Shown: positions 21,371 through 32,870 of the stretch, in pieces
Layout of the letters: the number at the start of each line of letters is the position of its first letter
Numbering within the stretch: the first letter of the stretch is position 1
Source of the DNA: Rhea pennata
Lineage: Eukaryota; Chordata; Aves; Rheiformes; Rheidae
Assembly: GCF_028389875.1 (NCBI RefSeq)
Contig: NC_084665.1
Location: 119,244,602 to 119,308,601, forward strand
Reading direction: 5' to 3'
DNA length: 64,000 nt
Made by a program: the position numbers and the translations under genes
Notes under the pieces: model-generated
Database searches by the model: none
The model's input: only the letters and a program-made list of their open reading frames with translations
What the model was told of the DNA's origin: nothing

Positions 21371-24300
21371 TCTAACACCTAACTTGGGTCATTAAGACAA
21401 CAGGGCACTTAAGTCCTGCTACATTTACCTAAAAAAGACTTTTCAAAGCTTACAGAAAGCAAAAAATGGAGCTGAGGACTGAACTTGGATTTCTTATAGC
21501 CTCCCAGCTGTACACCAGAAATTATTATGAAAAATTTATTGATTGCAATGAAATATAGCTGCACTGAAAGAGCTAAGGCAGCAGTCCACATGGCTCAGTG
21601 TTTCAGATCCTTTGCCTCAATACTTTTCCAACTACCAAGATGTATTTTTTCTTCCAGGAAGACATTTGGCAGCAGGGTTAAACAAATCCTAAGGGCTGTT
21701 AAAACTTAGACACATCATTGAGAGATCAGTGATGCACAAGAAAAATTTCTGTCTTTATAAATGCTCAAAAGTGCATTCAGTTACTGCATTCTGCTTTTGC
21801 ATTGAGATTTCCAAACATCTTCCAGCAAGATCATGGGATTACCAGGTTGCAGGTAACCAGATATCAGCGGTGTATCATCCTGTATGTTATTCAGTGAGTT
21901 CAGATTTTCATGCCTTAGTGCAATATGAAAATTCAGCAGAGAATTCACTTGAATAAAAAATATATGCCCAGGACTGCAATGCTGAGGAATTTAAACCAAA
22001 ATCACTTTCAATAAATGCAATCTATTGAGTCTCTTGACTGTCTATTTGAATGTTTCAATTTAAAATGCTGCTTAGAAAGAGTAAATAAAATATCCTTCAG
22101 TTCTTAGGATTCAATTTATCCTCAGTTACAACTCATTGAGAGTTACCCCAAGGGTGAATTTGCCCTACATCTCATTTCTGCCCTGGAGTGTTTTCATAAC
22201 AGTCTGAGTCATCCAAAGCTCCTAAGCTGAATTAATTTCTGCTGCTTTCTGCATCTCATAGTCAATATCCCACAGACAAAGCCATGTCTGTGATTCAGAA
22301 AAGTGCTGATTAATACCAAACAGGAACAAGCCAGACACTGCTATTCGTCCCTGGCTGTTCCGAATCAGCTCGCTGGAGTCAGTGTGGTTTTCTGAAGGTC
22401 ATGAAAGCTGCCAGGTGGCAATAGCAAAAGCCAGAAGCCCTATGGAAGAGACATGGAAGCCACGTGAGTTATCAGGAGCTTGTGGAGGGTCCTGCCCTCA
22501 TCCCTCCCACAGAGACAGGAGCCAGCTCCAGCGCTGTAGCTGTTGCTACTTAGCTACACCAGCACAGCAGACCTCACTGGCTTGCAATATGCACTCTCTA
22601 ACATGTCTAAACAGGCAGCAGCAAGTACTTCTACTGCAGCTTTGGCCTTAGCAAACCTGTCTAGCACTCCTTCGCTCATGCACGTGGCTACAGCCTGTTA
22701 CCTGCCTTCATTCCCTGCTGAGGACTCCCTGGGGTTTAGCTCCCAGACTGTTCAGCCTGTCCTTGTCCTGCAGGGAAGGTCCTCTTTCACTCAGCTTTTT
22801 GCTTTTGTCTGCTGGCATAGCACTGAGCGCAGTTAGGAGGGAGGAGACAAAGATCCTGTCTCTTAACTGTTCTTCAGCCCTTGCGATAGTAGTGGAGTTG
22901 TGGGGCTGGGGAGGGCAAGCTAAGGGATGTCCCAGCCCATCTCCAGCCTGGGCTTCTCTTTCCCCAGTGCAAAGCAGAGCAGCAGCCCTGCCCTGCGCTG
23001 GCAGATGGCTACTTTGAAACTCTCAGCAGCCCTTGGCTATGTGGGGGGTACAGGGGGTTCCTGGCTCTCATCTTGGGTAGGGATGGTTGCTAGAGCCTCA
23101 CACAGAGAGACAACTACAAAGATCATCTGCAGTGGGGAGCTGTGCCTTGGGATTTCTCACATCCTCCACATGTTGGCAAGGTACTGAGAAGCTACACGTG
23201 AGCAGCGAGCTTGAGGCAGCTGGATTTTTCAGCATTTTTGACTATGCTCTCAACTGCTTTTTCAGTTCCAGGCAGAAACACCGTCCCAGCCTATGAAGCA
23301 GAAGAAGCCCTAGTGGGCACACAGCAAAGACCCATATGAGCTCTGAACTCACAGTCTCCAAACATGTGCAGATCCTCCTGCAATTTCAGCTAGGCCAGCA
23401 GACGTTTCACCTGTGAATGAAGCAAGCAGGGTAAGTTTGATTGTGTTTCCGCTTTGTAACCATTGAGCTGTGTGTTCCCTACAGCAGGGCCCTGTTAGGA
23501 GTGGTGGAGGGTGGTGGGAGTGGTTCTCCTGTTGTGCTTTGATGCATAGGCAGATGGTGCAATCAAGTTAATTAACAGCACTGAACCCAGTTTGCCAAGA
23601 ACCTATTGATTTTCCAGAAGGGTAACAAATTTTCTCTGTATGTACGAGCATTCAGCCTGAAGTGATTTGCTATAAGCCCGAGAGAAATCAGCTTTCCGTG
23701 TGATTTAGGGAGGGTGATGTTGCATCCAGACACATGCCAATATGATCTTTCTTGAGAATCATTACATTGTGCCTCAGTAATTAATTAGAAATAAATAACA
23801 TTTATCTTTAATATTAATTTGTAACTGAGCTAGGACAGCAGGCTGAATGCCAGGATCAGGTTCTATATTAAGTGGAAGGCTTCCTCATAAGTCACAGTGC
23901 TTAAGGGATTAACCCTGGGCTCTTTCTCTCCCTGGGGATCTTAAGATTGGGTGCCTAAACAAGTAGAATGAGATTGGCTCTTTTCTCAACAAATTGAGAG
24001 TCTAGGAAGTTACCCTATGACTTGCTTTTGTCTTAAAGTGTTTGATTTGTTGAAGCCGGCAGTAAGGAACTGAAACCCTGCCACTGCTAGGAGCTCTTTC
24101 TTCTCGCCTGGGGTGGCTCTGCCCCTTGTGCTATGTGCTGTATAAACGTGTAACCAAAGGATGACCGTGAGTTAGCCACCTCCTTTTTCGATCGCCTTGG
24201 AAATCTTCACAGAAATGTGCCAGCAAAGCCTAAAAGTGTTACCATGAGACTCTTTCATATCTGTCTATTTATAAAGTCAAGCCTGTCTTGTGATGGGGAT

Positions 24301-27261
24301 CCAGCTGTCTGGGCCATAGGAGAGGAAAGGAGAGGAAAATAAGTTTGTTTTTGAGATGCTGGATGCTACTCATTCACCAGCTCTTGGCCTTCCCTTCACT
24401 TGGGCTTTTGCCTGGTGTTCGTGGCCCTACTTGAGGCAGAAGCATTGGCTCAGTGAATGGGAGTGTTGATCTGCAGCCGCAGCAGATGACCAAGTCTTAT
24501 GGGACTTAAGCTCCAGTTGTTCAAGAAAGATAGCAAACTCAGGGTCATCCTTTGGTTACATGTTTCTCACAAGACAGGGGTAAAGAGAAACAAAAGTCAG
24601 AGCTGCCTATCTTACGTTTCAGAGCACCACTATCTGCTAGCAATTTATTATGAAGGCAGCCTATATCATGCTTACAGCAAGTCACTGAAAATGTACCTGG
24701 ACACATTCATCATTTTTAATAGTAGAGCAGTGATTTCAGTCAAATATTGATTTAAAGTTATCCTCCTGTACACAGCTATTTAACGGTGGACAGAGAACCT
24801 TCCATAAGATGCATTTGTTATTAGTTCTCTTTTCTACATCTGGCTACTGATTAATATTTATTTAGACTTTCCCTGTCAAAGGCCTGAAACGAAGCCACAT
24901 TTCATTTCCTTTCAGGGATAAGTGGTGGCAAACAATGATCACTGATGAACAGTGCTTGAGGGCAAGGGCAGCAGCAGATAAACTTGAAAGTATCTTCTAA
25001 CGGCTGTAAGGACTTGTGAGTGCAGGATCATCCCTGCAAACAGCAAGGGTCACAGAGACACAGTGGCAGGCAAGGAAGCCTCAATAATCCAGTCTGAGAA
25101 ACAAGCCCATGACCTGGCCCTAGCCCCTCCAGGGCTGTTCCAGGAGATCCAGCAGCTCCACGGTCTATGTGTTAAACCCAGCAAGATGAGTTAACAAGAG
25201 AGGCTGCTACAGCCCAAGGGGTATTACTGCCCAGGGGGATGGGAAACATTATGGGGACAGGGAAAGAACATGTTGGGATTGTACAAGCCTTATTATCTAG
25301 TGTTTAGAGCAGGAGCCAAAGGGAAAAGGAGGGATCAAGATGGTCTGGGGAAAAACAAACATGGGAAAATAGAGGGAAATGAGGATAAGAGGGAGCAGTT
25401 GTGTGTAAACAGTTGGCTGGTCACTGCATTTGTCTGGCCATGCCTTGCACCTCATCACTGCCATCTATGCCCCCATTTTATTCTGCTCCATTTCTACCTG
25501 TTTTCCTGGATGAGGGACTTTGTGTGTGGAGGTCTGTGGAGGTCCAAGTTCTGGCATCTGGATGGACTGCAGCACATGCACGTTTCGTGCATTTGTGTGC
25601 CGGTGTATAATCACTAGAGAGGCATCCAGCTGGACTAGCTGACAAGTAGGATAAGAGGATTGGGAGCCAAGGACTGAAGCAGCCTGTATGTGTGTGCCTG
25701 TTGGGAATACATGCTCAGCCTCAGTACCGGCGGGACCTGGGGACATGAAGCTGCAGCAGCCTTGCCTCTATCACGCTGCCAACTTCAGCAGCCCCTGACA
25801 ATGATACGTTCATTTGGGCTAGTGGCTAGGTTTGAACCAAGGATAACCTCCACAAAGGCAATTTCCCCTTACTGTCTGAGCAAGAGGATGGCAGCTCCAC
25901 CATATGGTGCTGCTTGGATCAGACACACCTGAGCTGACGAAGTTGTTCCTGATGGCATCGAGCTACTCAAAAACCAGTCCTTGGTGTAATTAATGAATGA
26001 GACATTCCTGTACTGTCCCCTAAACAGGCAGAGCCTCAGAGGTGTGCTGAGACATCCCCCCAGGACAGGTCTCACTCAGACATAGGAGGCAGCTGGTGTA
26101 AAGCACGTATTTGGGGACCACATATTCACTCTCAGCAACAAAGCAGAGTAAGGACTTGAAAACATCTTGACCACTGAGTCCTGTCTCCATCTCTTACCAT
26201 TGTGAAATGCCCAGTTGAGCAGATAGGTAGAGAATATACAGACAGGGCAGGCTGGAGAACAGCTGGACTGAAAAGCCCATCAGATCCTAGGTGTTTGCTA
26301 GAGATATGAATACATTAACAGTATCAAGATAGTTTCAGTGACGCACATATCCACTAGCAGAAATGAAGCTGGATACAGAGGCTTTCAAGGCTTTAAGATA
26401 TGTAAAATTTAGCTTAGGTAAATAAAATTCTAGTCTTTCTGCTCTTTCATACCCTACTCTGAGCTGCCATGGAGGAGTAACAGGATCCATCCTCTTATTT
26501 CCATCAAAACACAGTAATAAATTATAGGCTCTTATATCAGTTGTCATTCTGTGAGTGATTGCTGAGATACACTCCAAGCTGATGAATTATTTAAATCAAA
26601 TGCAGCACATTTTGGAAAGTGAATTTGATTAAGTGGCAAGATATTGTGAAGAAACTTGAGACAAAATCCTAAGAGAATTTATTTTCATAAAATCTAGCAT
26701 GTTTCCTGGCTAATCATCATGAGTAAATAGGTGAATTAGTAGGTAAACCGGCCACTACAAAGATCTAACACCGACACAGAGACAAACACAAAGTGGAGGA
26801 TGGTCTTGTTAAGCAAGGCGTATTACCTTCCCTCTGTTCCACTCCACAAAAGGGCCATGAGTATTTTATACTTCTCTTTTTCCCAAAGCTCTACAGGGTG
26901 TTCTATTGTGGCATGTTTTTGCTAAAGCATTATAAAGTGTCATTTCATAGATGATACTGAAGCCTAAAGGTTCTGCCCAAATCTCTGTATAAAGCACATT
27001 CTAGTTTTGTTATGGCTCTGTGGCTCATCATAGTATACAGAGCTTTATAGGGAAAAGACAGGTTCTTTATTAGGCCACATCTGTAAGAGGAGCTTGAAGA
27101 CATGAATGTCCAGAAGCTTGTCTGTTTTTTCCAACAAAATCAGCTTGTCTACAAACCCTGTCTTAATGACACTCTTACTACATTATTGCACAAAATACAT
27201 AAATCATCTTTGCACTAGAAAATTATTCTCACATAACATCTGATTATTGCTATGTATGGAT
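21371..27261. other. Intergenic, no gene seen
   Basis: No exon with convincing splice sites and family-like translation is visible on either strand. AT-rich homeobox-type motifs cluster near 23570-23830 (ttaattaac, taattaattag). Confidence 0.55.
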
Positions 27262-27366
27262 ATTTTCTTCCTTCTTTCCTTTCTCTCTTTCTCTTTCTTC
27301 CTCCTTCCTTCTTCTTTCCTTTCCTTCTTTTTCTTTCTTCCCTTCTTTCTTTATCTCTTTCTCTAT
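27262..27366. repeat. Polypyrimidine (CTTT/CCTT)n microsatellite
   Basis: About 105 nt of almost pure C and T in imperfect tetranucleotide repeats. Confidence 0.95.
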
Positions 27367-27379
27367 ATTTCATTTAACT

Positions 27380-27510
27380 GAAAACCATAATTTATTTGCA
27401 TAATTGCTTCATTGAAAGCACAAAGAAGCTCTCACTTAATTGCCATGAACATGATCATATTCACTAATTTAGTACAAATGTTTCCTGCTGTTTCAATTGG
27501 ACATCTGTCT
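27380..27510. promoter_or_regulatory. Candidate non-coding element with octamer motif
   Basis: A perfect octamer ATTTGCAT at 27394-27401 runs into AATTGC, with further TTAATTGCCATG near 27437 and CAATTGG near 27497. The texture resembles a vertebrate conserved enhancer, but no conservation data are available here, so this is inference. Confidence 0.25.
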
Positions 27511-30335
27511 TAAACTGTTGTGAGGGGAAAAAAACAGAGTATTTCACCCTAGAAATGGCACAGTTGAATGATATGTGAACATTCAGTTAATTTTGCTCTT
27601 CTCTTCCACAGTATTTCTTCCTTGCTTTAATTTTCCTGAACATATCATATTTTATATTTAACTTAAATTTATTTAAATTTATTTAAATCCACAGAATTAT
27701 AAAAAATGTTTGATAAAACAGTCTCTCTTTTCCCCTTTCCCTTCTCCTGTCCTGTCCTTTCCAACACTGAAAGACTTGCCTTAGAAGATAGTGGTTCTGG
27801 CTCATGTTCAGCCTTGATTTTGACTGCTGGCGGTTTCCTTCCACATGGATTCATCACTATTGATTTTTGCTCCAGATTTTAAGATATAGGCATGCATAGC
27901 CAGTCACACTCCCAGTGCCAGTCCCATACAGATTTGCTAACTCTCTCATGGCTAACACTTGAGCCCTCCACGTGCCTGAATGCAGCTCGTCCCAGCAGAC
28001 TTGGAGGTAGGAGGCCCCACACGAGCTAGAGGGTGTGTGCACACCGCTGACTGCAGAGGCTTGCAAAGACATACTTGGAAACGGGAAGGAGGAACCCGTT
28101 GCGCTCCATGCTGCCACAGGCACACGGATGGTTTCCTTCCAGTGACTTTGCAGAGTGGACACGCACAGTCGCTTCTGTACAGTCATACAGGGAGCTTGCA
28201 GAGCAGGAAACCTGGATGTGTATGTCTCAGGCTAATACTCTAACATCTATGTCCCCTCCTTTTTGAATCACATGTAAATGCTAGAAGGCAGCAGGAAACA
28301 ATCCAGTCTGCAGATTTCTCACGGGAACCATGTCCTAAAATGTGGACAACTGTCCAAAGGATTTCTTGAAGAGCCAGCTGGTAACCTGCTCTTGCAAAAG
28401 TGCTCTGACATAGGTAAAAATAGAAAGCATTTGGATTTTTGACAAAAGTATCAAAACCAGAATTTGGACAGTTTTAGCATAAGTGATGACCAAAAATCTC
28501 ACAGAGATTTTCCTTTTCCATTTACAGAGGAGTATACTGTGGAAACAGATTGCCAGTATTTTATTTCATCAAAAAATATTTAAAAGGGTTAATCTTAAAA
28601 AATAAATACTAAGGTCAATACAAGAACAGCTTAATTAAGAGATATGTACTGACAGTGAAATCAATTACTTTTACCTTGAACAAAGCACCCTTCTGAAGGA
28701 AAATACTATGATTTAGATTAAAAACAGATGCCAGACAATGTGCTGGCCAGTGTTGCACTGAGAAACAGTGTAAGCTCAAAGTGGTCTCCACTTTCAAAGC
28801 AGTGGGAGCAGTAAGTGGTTGGCACCTTTGCAAAACTGTATCCTCCCAATTCAATACCCCACATCAGAGGCACCTGAGACACCTGTGTTCTTTGACTTAT
28901 CTGCAGTCTAATCCTTCCCACCCCCACACAAACATATAAAATGGAAATAACAATTTAAAGCCATCTACATAAATACAGCTCTTTGAAATGCATTAATACA
29001 TGTTACTGCCTGGATCAGGAGAGTACTTATGCACAGCACAAACTCACATCCAAGGTGCAAGTGGAGAACAGGATTTCTTTTCTAAATTTGGGAACAATAT
29101 CGGGTTGCACTGAAAGGATTATTATAAACAGAGGGGAAAGAAAATGAAGGTTGATAATGGTCCAGGAGGGAAAAAGGAAAGGGCAAGGAAAAATGGTCAA
29201 AAAAAGGAAGCTCCAGGAAGTATATAGTTTGCAGTTACTTTAGGCAGCTTACTTAATCTTCATGCAGTTCAGGTTTCTCATTTTTGAAAATGGAGAAAAC
29301 ACCTACTTATTACCAAGAGGTGGGTTGGTAATTCATGTTGAAAAGTGCTCTGAGATTCTTGGAAGATACTTTGAAAACTGTAAAGTATCACCCTTGAAAC
29401 ATCTGTTATACCACAGTGAAATTGTGGATTTCAAAACTGCTACTGAATATTGATACAGAAGAAAAGCAGCAACCCATTCAGTAATGAATACTTGGCCAGC
29501 TCTAGCATTTCTTCCCATGATACCAGCAACAGAAAAATACAGGTGGGAAGAATGAGTAAGAAAATATCTTAAATACATATTTTACTAGGTTTCTCATCTG
29601 AAAAATCTAGTTTGCTAAGTGTACAGCTGCAGATAGCATAATCAGTTTAGAAATTTGTGTTTACTCCATTTTATTTCTTCCTGGGAAACTGAAACCAGGC
29701 TGCCAGCATGATGAAACTGCCAGTAAGGAAGTCAGCAAAGGAAAGTGCTAGTCTATGATATTCTCCTAGTTCATGATAGTCATGCTCCACTAGCTCTGTC
29801 CCTTTATTTCAGGATCCTAAGGAGTTCACCTCAGATTTTTTTTTTCCATCCAGTTACTGACACACAGCACGTGTCCCTTCAAATTCACATTCTCTGCATT
29901 CACATTATTTACCAGCTCTCAGTGTTGCACCTTTAATGTGAACCCATAGCTCAGTTCCTTGTGCTGGCAGCAGTCGCTGCTTCAGAGAAGGGAGGAGTAC
30001 AGAGATCCACCCAAAGACTTTCCATTTTGGTCCATCTCTGTATCTTTTTGAGGTTCTCTGCTTAGGTTGACAGCATGTCTCAGTCTCTTTCCAGATTGCT
30101 AATGACTTGCAAAGCTGACTGTAGTTTCTGGCATTCCCTTTACTTTATCTCTTCTGCCTGCAAGTGCTAAGGAAAGAAAGAAAGATTTAAGATACATTCA
30201 GAGCATAGGGACAGAGAGACTTAAAAACTGAAGTCTTGTCTTTTACCAGAGTCCTCAAACCTCTCTCATCTTACAGGTAAGAATTCTATCAAAAACTAGA
30301 TTATTCTAACCTAGAGCTAGGCTATTTTAACTCAG
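27511..30335. other. Intergenic, no gene seen
   Basis: AT-rich DNA with short repeats of aaatttattt near 27662-27687. Open frames are short and unremarkable. The far end flanks the 3' end of the minus-strand Rho-like gene. Confidence 0.55.
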
Positions 30336-30378
30336 TTTATTTCCCTGAAGAAGAGGTGGAGACAACACCGCCTTTATT
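30336..30378 (-). terminator. Candidate poly(A) signals of the Rho-like gene
   Basis: On the minus strand AATAAA occurs at 30378-30373 and 30341-30336, about 560-600 nt after the stop codon. These are the first such hexamers I find downstream of the gene. Confidence 0.4.
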
Positions 30379-30937
30379 GCACTCTATAAGTGCATCCCTA
30401 ATGCCAGTTCTGCGAATGAGTCATAGAGAAAGTCAGACCTGTTCTGCCTGTCAGAAATCCACTGCTATTGACACAGCAGATTATTGCATACCTGCATGAA
30501 GACTCCTTTCCCTAAGGACATCCTTGAAGGAAGTATATAGAAGGGTCTGCACACTAGGAAACCTTGTCATCATGGCTCTTTACCAGTGAGTCTTGCTAGA
30601 TCACTGGTAAGGGAGCTGGGGTTAGATTGCAACTCCATGTTCTTGTGAGTGTCCCAGTAGTGCTGGTCTAGCTCCCACTCTAGTTGGTATGCATCTCCCT
30701 TTACCGAAGGACTTCATTGGAGAACTATAGCTTGGTCATTTCCATCTCTCAAGATGGAATTCTAATTTTTCAAATCTAACTTTTCAATTGTGAGAATTTG
30801 TAGATTTTAAATCAGCCAGATGTTTTTTCCTTCTATCACATAAAGAGTAGCCCCAAAGCATCCACAGAACAGCAGCAAAGACATCTACTTACCTTTCCAC
30901 AGCATGAAATCCAACAGCAAAACAATAATCATTCCTC

Positions 30938-31534
30938 TTACAAAATTCGGCAGGACCTGTGATGCCTCTTTCTTCTCCCTTTTTTCTCATTTAACACACA
31001 CTGGCTAATAATCTCCAGGGCTGTATCAACACCTTCTTTCGTCTTGGCAGAGCACTCCAGGTAAGTACATGCCCCAATGCTGGCAGCGAAAGCTTTTCCT
31101 TTTGCAGTGCTAATTGGCTCTTTGCCTGCAGCAGTTAGTTTCTTCTTGACACCTTCATCATCCCTTAGCTCTATCTTGGTAGCCACCAGAATAATAGGTA
31201 TTGTGAGGCAGAAGAGTTTTATTTCTGGAACCCAAATATCGAGGATGTTTTGCAGCGAGTCTGGCCTGTCTACAGAAAAACACATTAAAATAATGTCTGT
31301 GTCCTGATAGAAAACTGAACGGAGATTTTGGTAACCGGCTTCATTCTTGCCTGATGCATCAAAGAGAATTAGCTTCACATCATTCCCATCTACCTCTACG
31401 TCAGTGGCATAAGTGTCAAACACAGTTGGCTCATAGCATTGGGGAAGCTGTTCGTGGCGCAGAGCAAAGAGGAGCCATGTCTTACCACAGCCGTTATCTC
31501 CGACAACAGTTAGCTTTCTCCTAAGAACAGCCAT
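30938..31534 (-). CDS. Divergent Rho-family GTPase, likely hydrolysis-deficient
   Basis: Intact single-exon 198-aa Rho protein, about half identical by eye to the RHOB protein of this window. Kept: P-loop GDNGCGKT (12-19), switch I YEPTVF with Thr37, LMCFSVDRPDSL, Rho-type insert (about 126-140), [10 protein letters not shown] (160-169), polybasic KKGRRKRHHR (184-193) and CAAX box CRIL, whose final Leu predicts geranylgeranylation and membrane anchoring. Changed: Gly14 (Ras Gly12) is Asn; DTAGQE reads DASGKNE with two extra residues and no Gln at 63; NKxD reads TKIE (119-122). Family knowledge says the first two changes cripple GTP hydrolysis, as in Rnd proteins. GDxGCGKT and the IGAxxYLECSA segment also recall RhoD/RhoF, so ancestry is uncertain. 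The ATG at 31534 has G at -3 and +4; an upstream in-frame TTG is not a likely start. It is head-to-head with RHOB and AT-richer. An expressed gene is more likely than a pseudogene because the frame is clean. Confidence 0.85.
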   Translation of the reverse strand: MAVLRRKLTVVGDNGCGKTWLLFALRHEQLPQCYEPTVFDTYATDVEVDGNDVKLILFDASGKNEAGYQNLRSVFYQDTDIILMCFSVDRPDSLQNILDIWVPEIKLFCLTIPIILVATKIELRDDEGVKKKLTAAGKEPISTAKGKAFAASIGACTYLECSAKTKEGVDTALEIISQCVLNEKKGRRKRHHRSCRIL

Positions 31535-31536
31535 GC

Positions 31537-31556
31537 CTGGAAAACCAAGGTAAGGT
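31537..31556 (-). promoter_or_regulatory. Possible splice acceptor just before the Rho-like start codon
   Basis: Reading the minus strand, a pyrimidine-rich run 'cttaccttggttttccag' ends two bases before the ATG. This suggests that the CDS sits in a second exon behind an untranslated first exon, a common layout for single-coding-exon genes. It could also be chance. Confidence 0.4.
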
Positions 31557-31580
31557 ACCAAATGAATTAATCCAGTGCTC

Positions 31581-31611
31581 TTTTCTTTTTTTCTTTTTTT
31601 TTTTTTTTTTT
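31581..31611. repeat. Poly(T) tract (poly(A) on the minus strand)
   Basis: T-rich run of 31 nt interrupted by two C, about 50 bp upstream of the Rho-like start codon. Confidence 0.85.
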
Positions 31612-31968
31612 AGCTCTTGTGAAGAGTAGGAGAATGGAAGAAGAAATTCTATTATTTTGGAATTCTTCCCTTATCTCATCTTTTCTCTTCATATATCTGT
31701 TTTACCTGTATTCCCCCTTTTTTGCCCTTCAGCTCCTCTGGTATTAGAATGTTCTGAAATTGTGCTTACCTTGTTCTTGATTACTTTTACACATCAAAAA
31801 TTCAAGATAAAAACTAAGTCTGCATGTATCCAAGATTCTTGCAGTGTCTTATGCTTCTGTTTCATCATCTCATGTATTGTTTATAGCCAATGTTCAGTTC
31901 ATAGCAGATTTCATTTTCTAGATTCAATGACTTAATTTTGTAAGAGAGATGGAATATAAAACACTGTA

Positions 31969-32032
31969 TGGAACAACTATCCAAATAGGTTTTATTGCCT
32001 ACATTTTTCTCACCATTTGGATAGTTGTTCCA
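31969..32032. repeat. Perfect 18-bp inverted repeat with 28-nt loop
   Basis: The arm tggaacaactatccaaat (31969-31986) is exactly complementary to atttggatagttgttcca (32015-32032). The hairpin lies about 435-500 bp upstream of the Rho-like start. It may be a decayed DNA-transposon terminus pair, a structured RNA or a chance palindrome. No transposase or flanking target duplication is evident. Confidence 0.85.
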
Positions 32033-32627
32033 GTGAAAATCCACCAATGGCAATAGCTATCCTTTATAAATCCATGCTGCTTTTATTCATAGATCTGTTC
32101 TCCTGTGGGATTAAGAAAATGTTCTGTCTCTTCATATATTTATTGTTACTTTATATAAAATAGAAGTTTGTTAGACTTACAGGATAGTAATCTCCAGCAC
32201 CAATCTTCCTTCCTTGATTTTCAGTATTGCATAGGTCATAGATTCTCCTTTACAGAGAACTCATCACCACTTTACAAAGACCATTATGACAAACATTGTA
32301 TTTAAAGGAATGGGTTTATGTTTCTAAATATAGCCAACCAATCCACAAAGAGAACCGGATGAGATCACACCTTTTAAGAGAAATCCACTTCACTGGCTAC
32401 AAAGTACAAGTTGCACAATCTATTAATGAGCTATGGTACATTTACTTTAGAAATTCCCAATTCCTGTTGCAAAAGACCTTAAGTCTCATCTTGAGTGAGC
32501 ATTTCAGTACCAAGTGTCCCAAAATGGTTTTGTGCATAGTGCTGAGTACTAGAGAGCAAAACAGCAGATCAAAGTCCTTCTAGCCAGACCCTGAGGATAC
32601 TCTTTTCCAGATCTGCTGAGACATCTT

Positions 32628-32870
32628 AGAGAAATGAATCACAGAACAGCTGAGGTAGGAAGTCATCTCTGGAGATCACATGGTCCAACCCCTTGCCCAA
32701 AGCAGGGCCAGCTACAGCAGGTTCTCAGGGCTTTGTGTCCAGTTAATTGGGTTTTGAACATCTCCAAGGATGGAGACTCCACGACCTCTCCAGGCAACCT
32801 ATTCCAGTGTTTGACCCACCCTCAGAGTAGTGAAATGAAATCTATCAGGGCAAGTCTTTAGCGAAATAAC
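32628..32870 (-). mobile_element. CR1 LINE 3' end (antisense)
   Basis: Antisense CR1 text: 'aatcacagaacagctgaggt', 'ggagatcacatggtccaacc', 'ggatggagactccacgacct', 'ctccaggcaacctattccag'. The order matches the last 240 bp of CR1 on the minus strand, ending before the RT core. It lies between the Rho-like gene and RHOB. Confidence 0.92.

Noticed and set aside
31581-31611. Poly(A) on the minus strand as the tail of a retrocopy
   Set aside because: It lies upstream of the Rho-like start codon, not after its stop, so it cannot be the tail of that gene's retrocopy.
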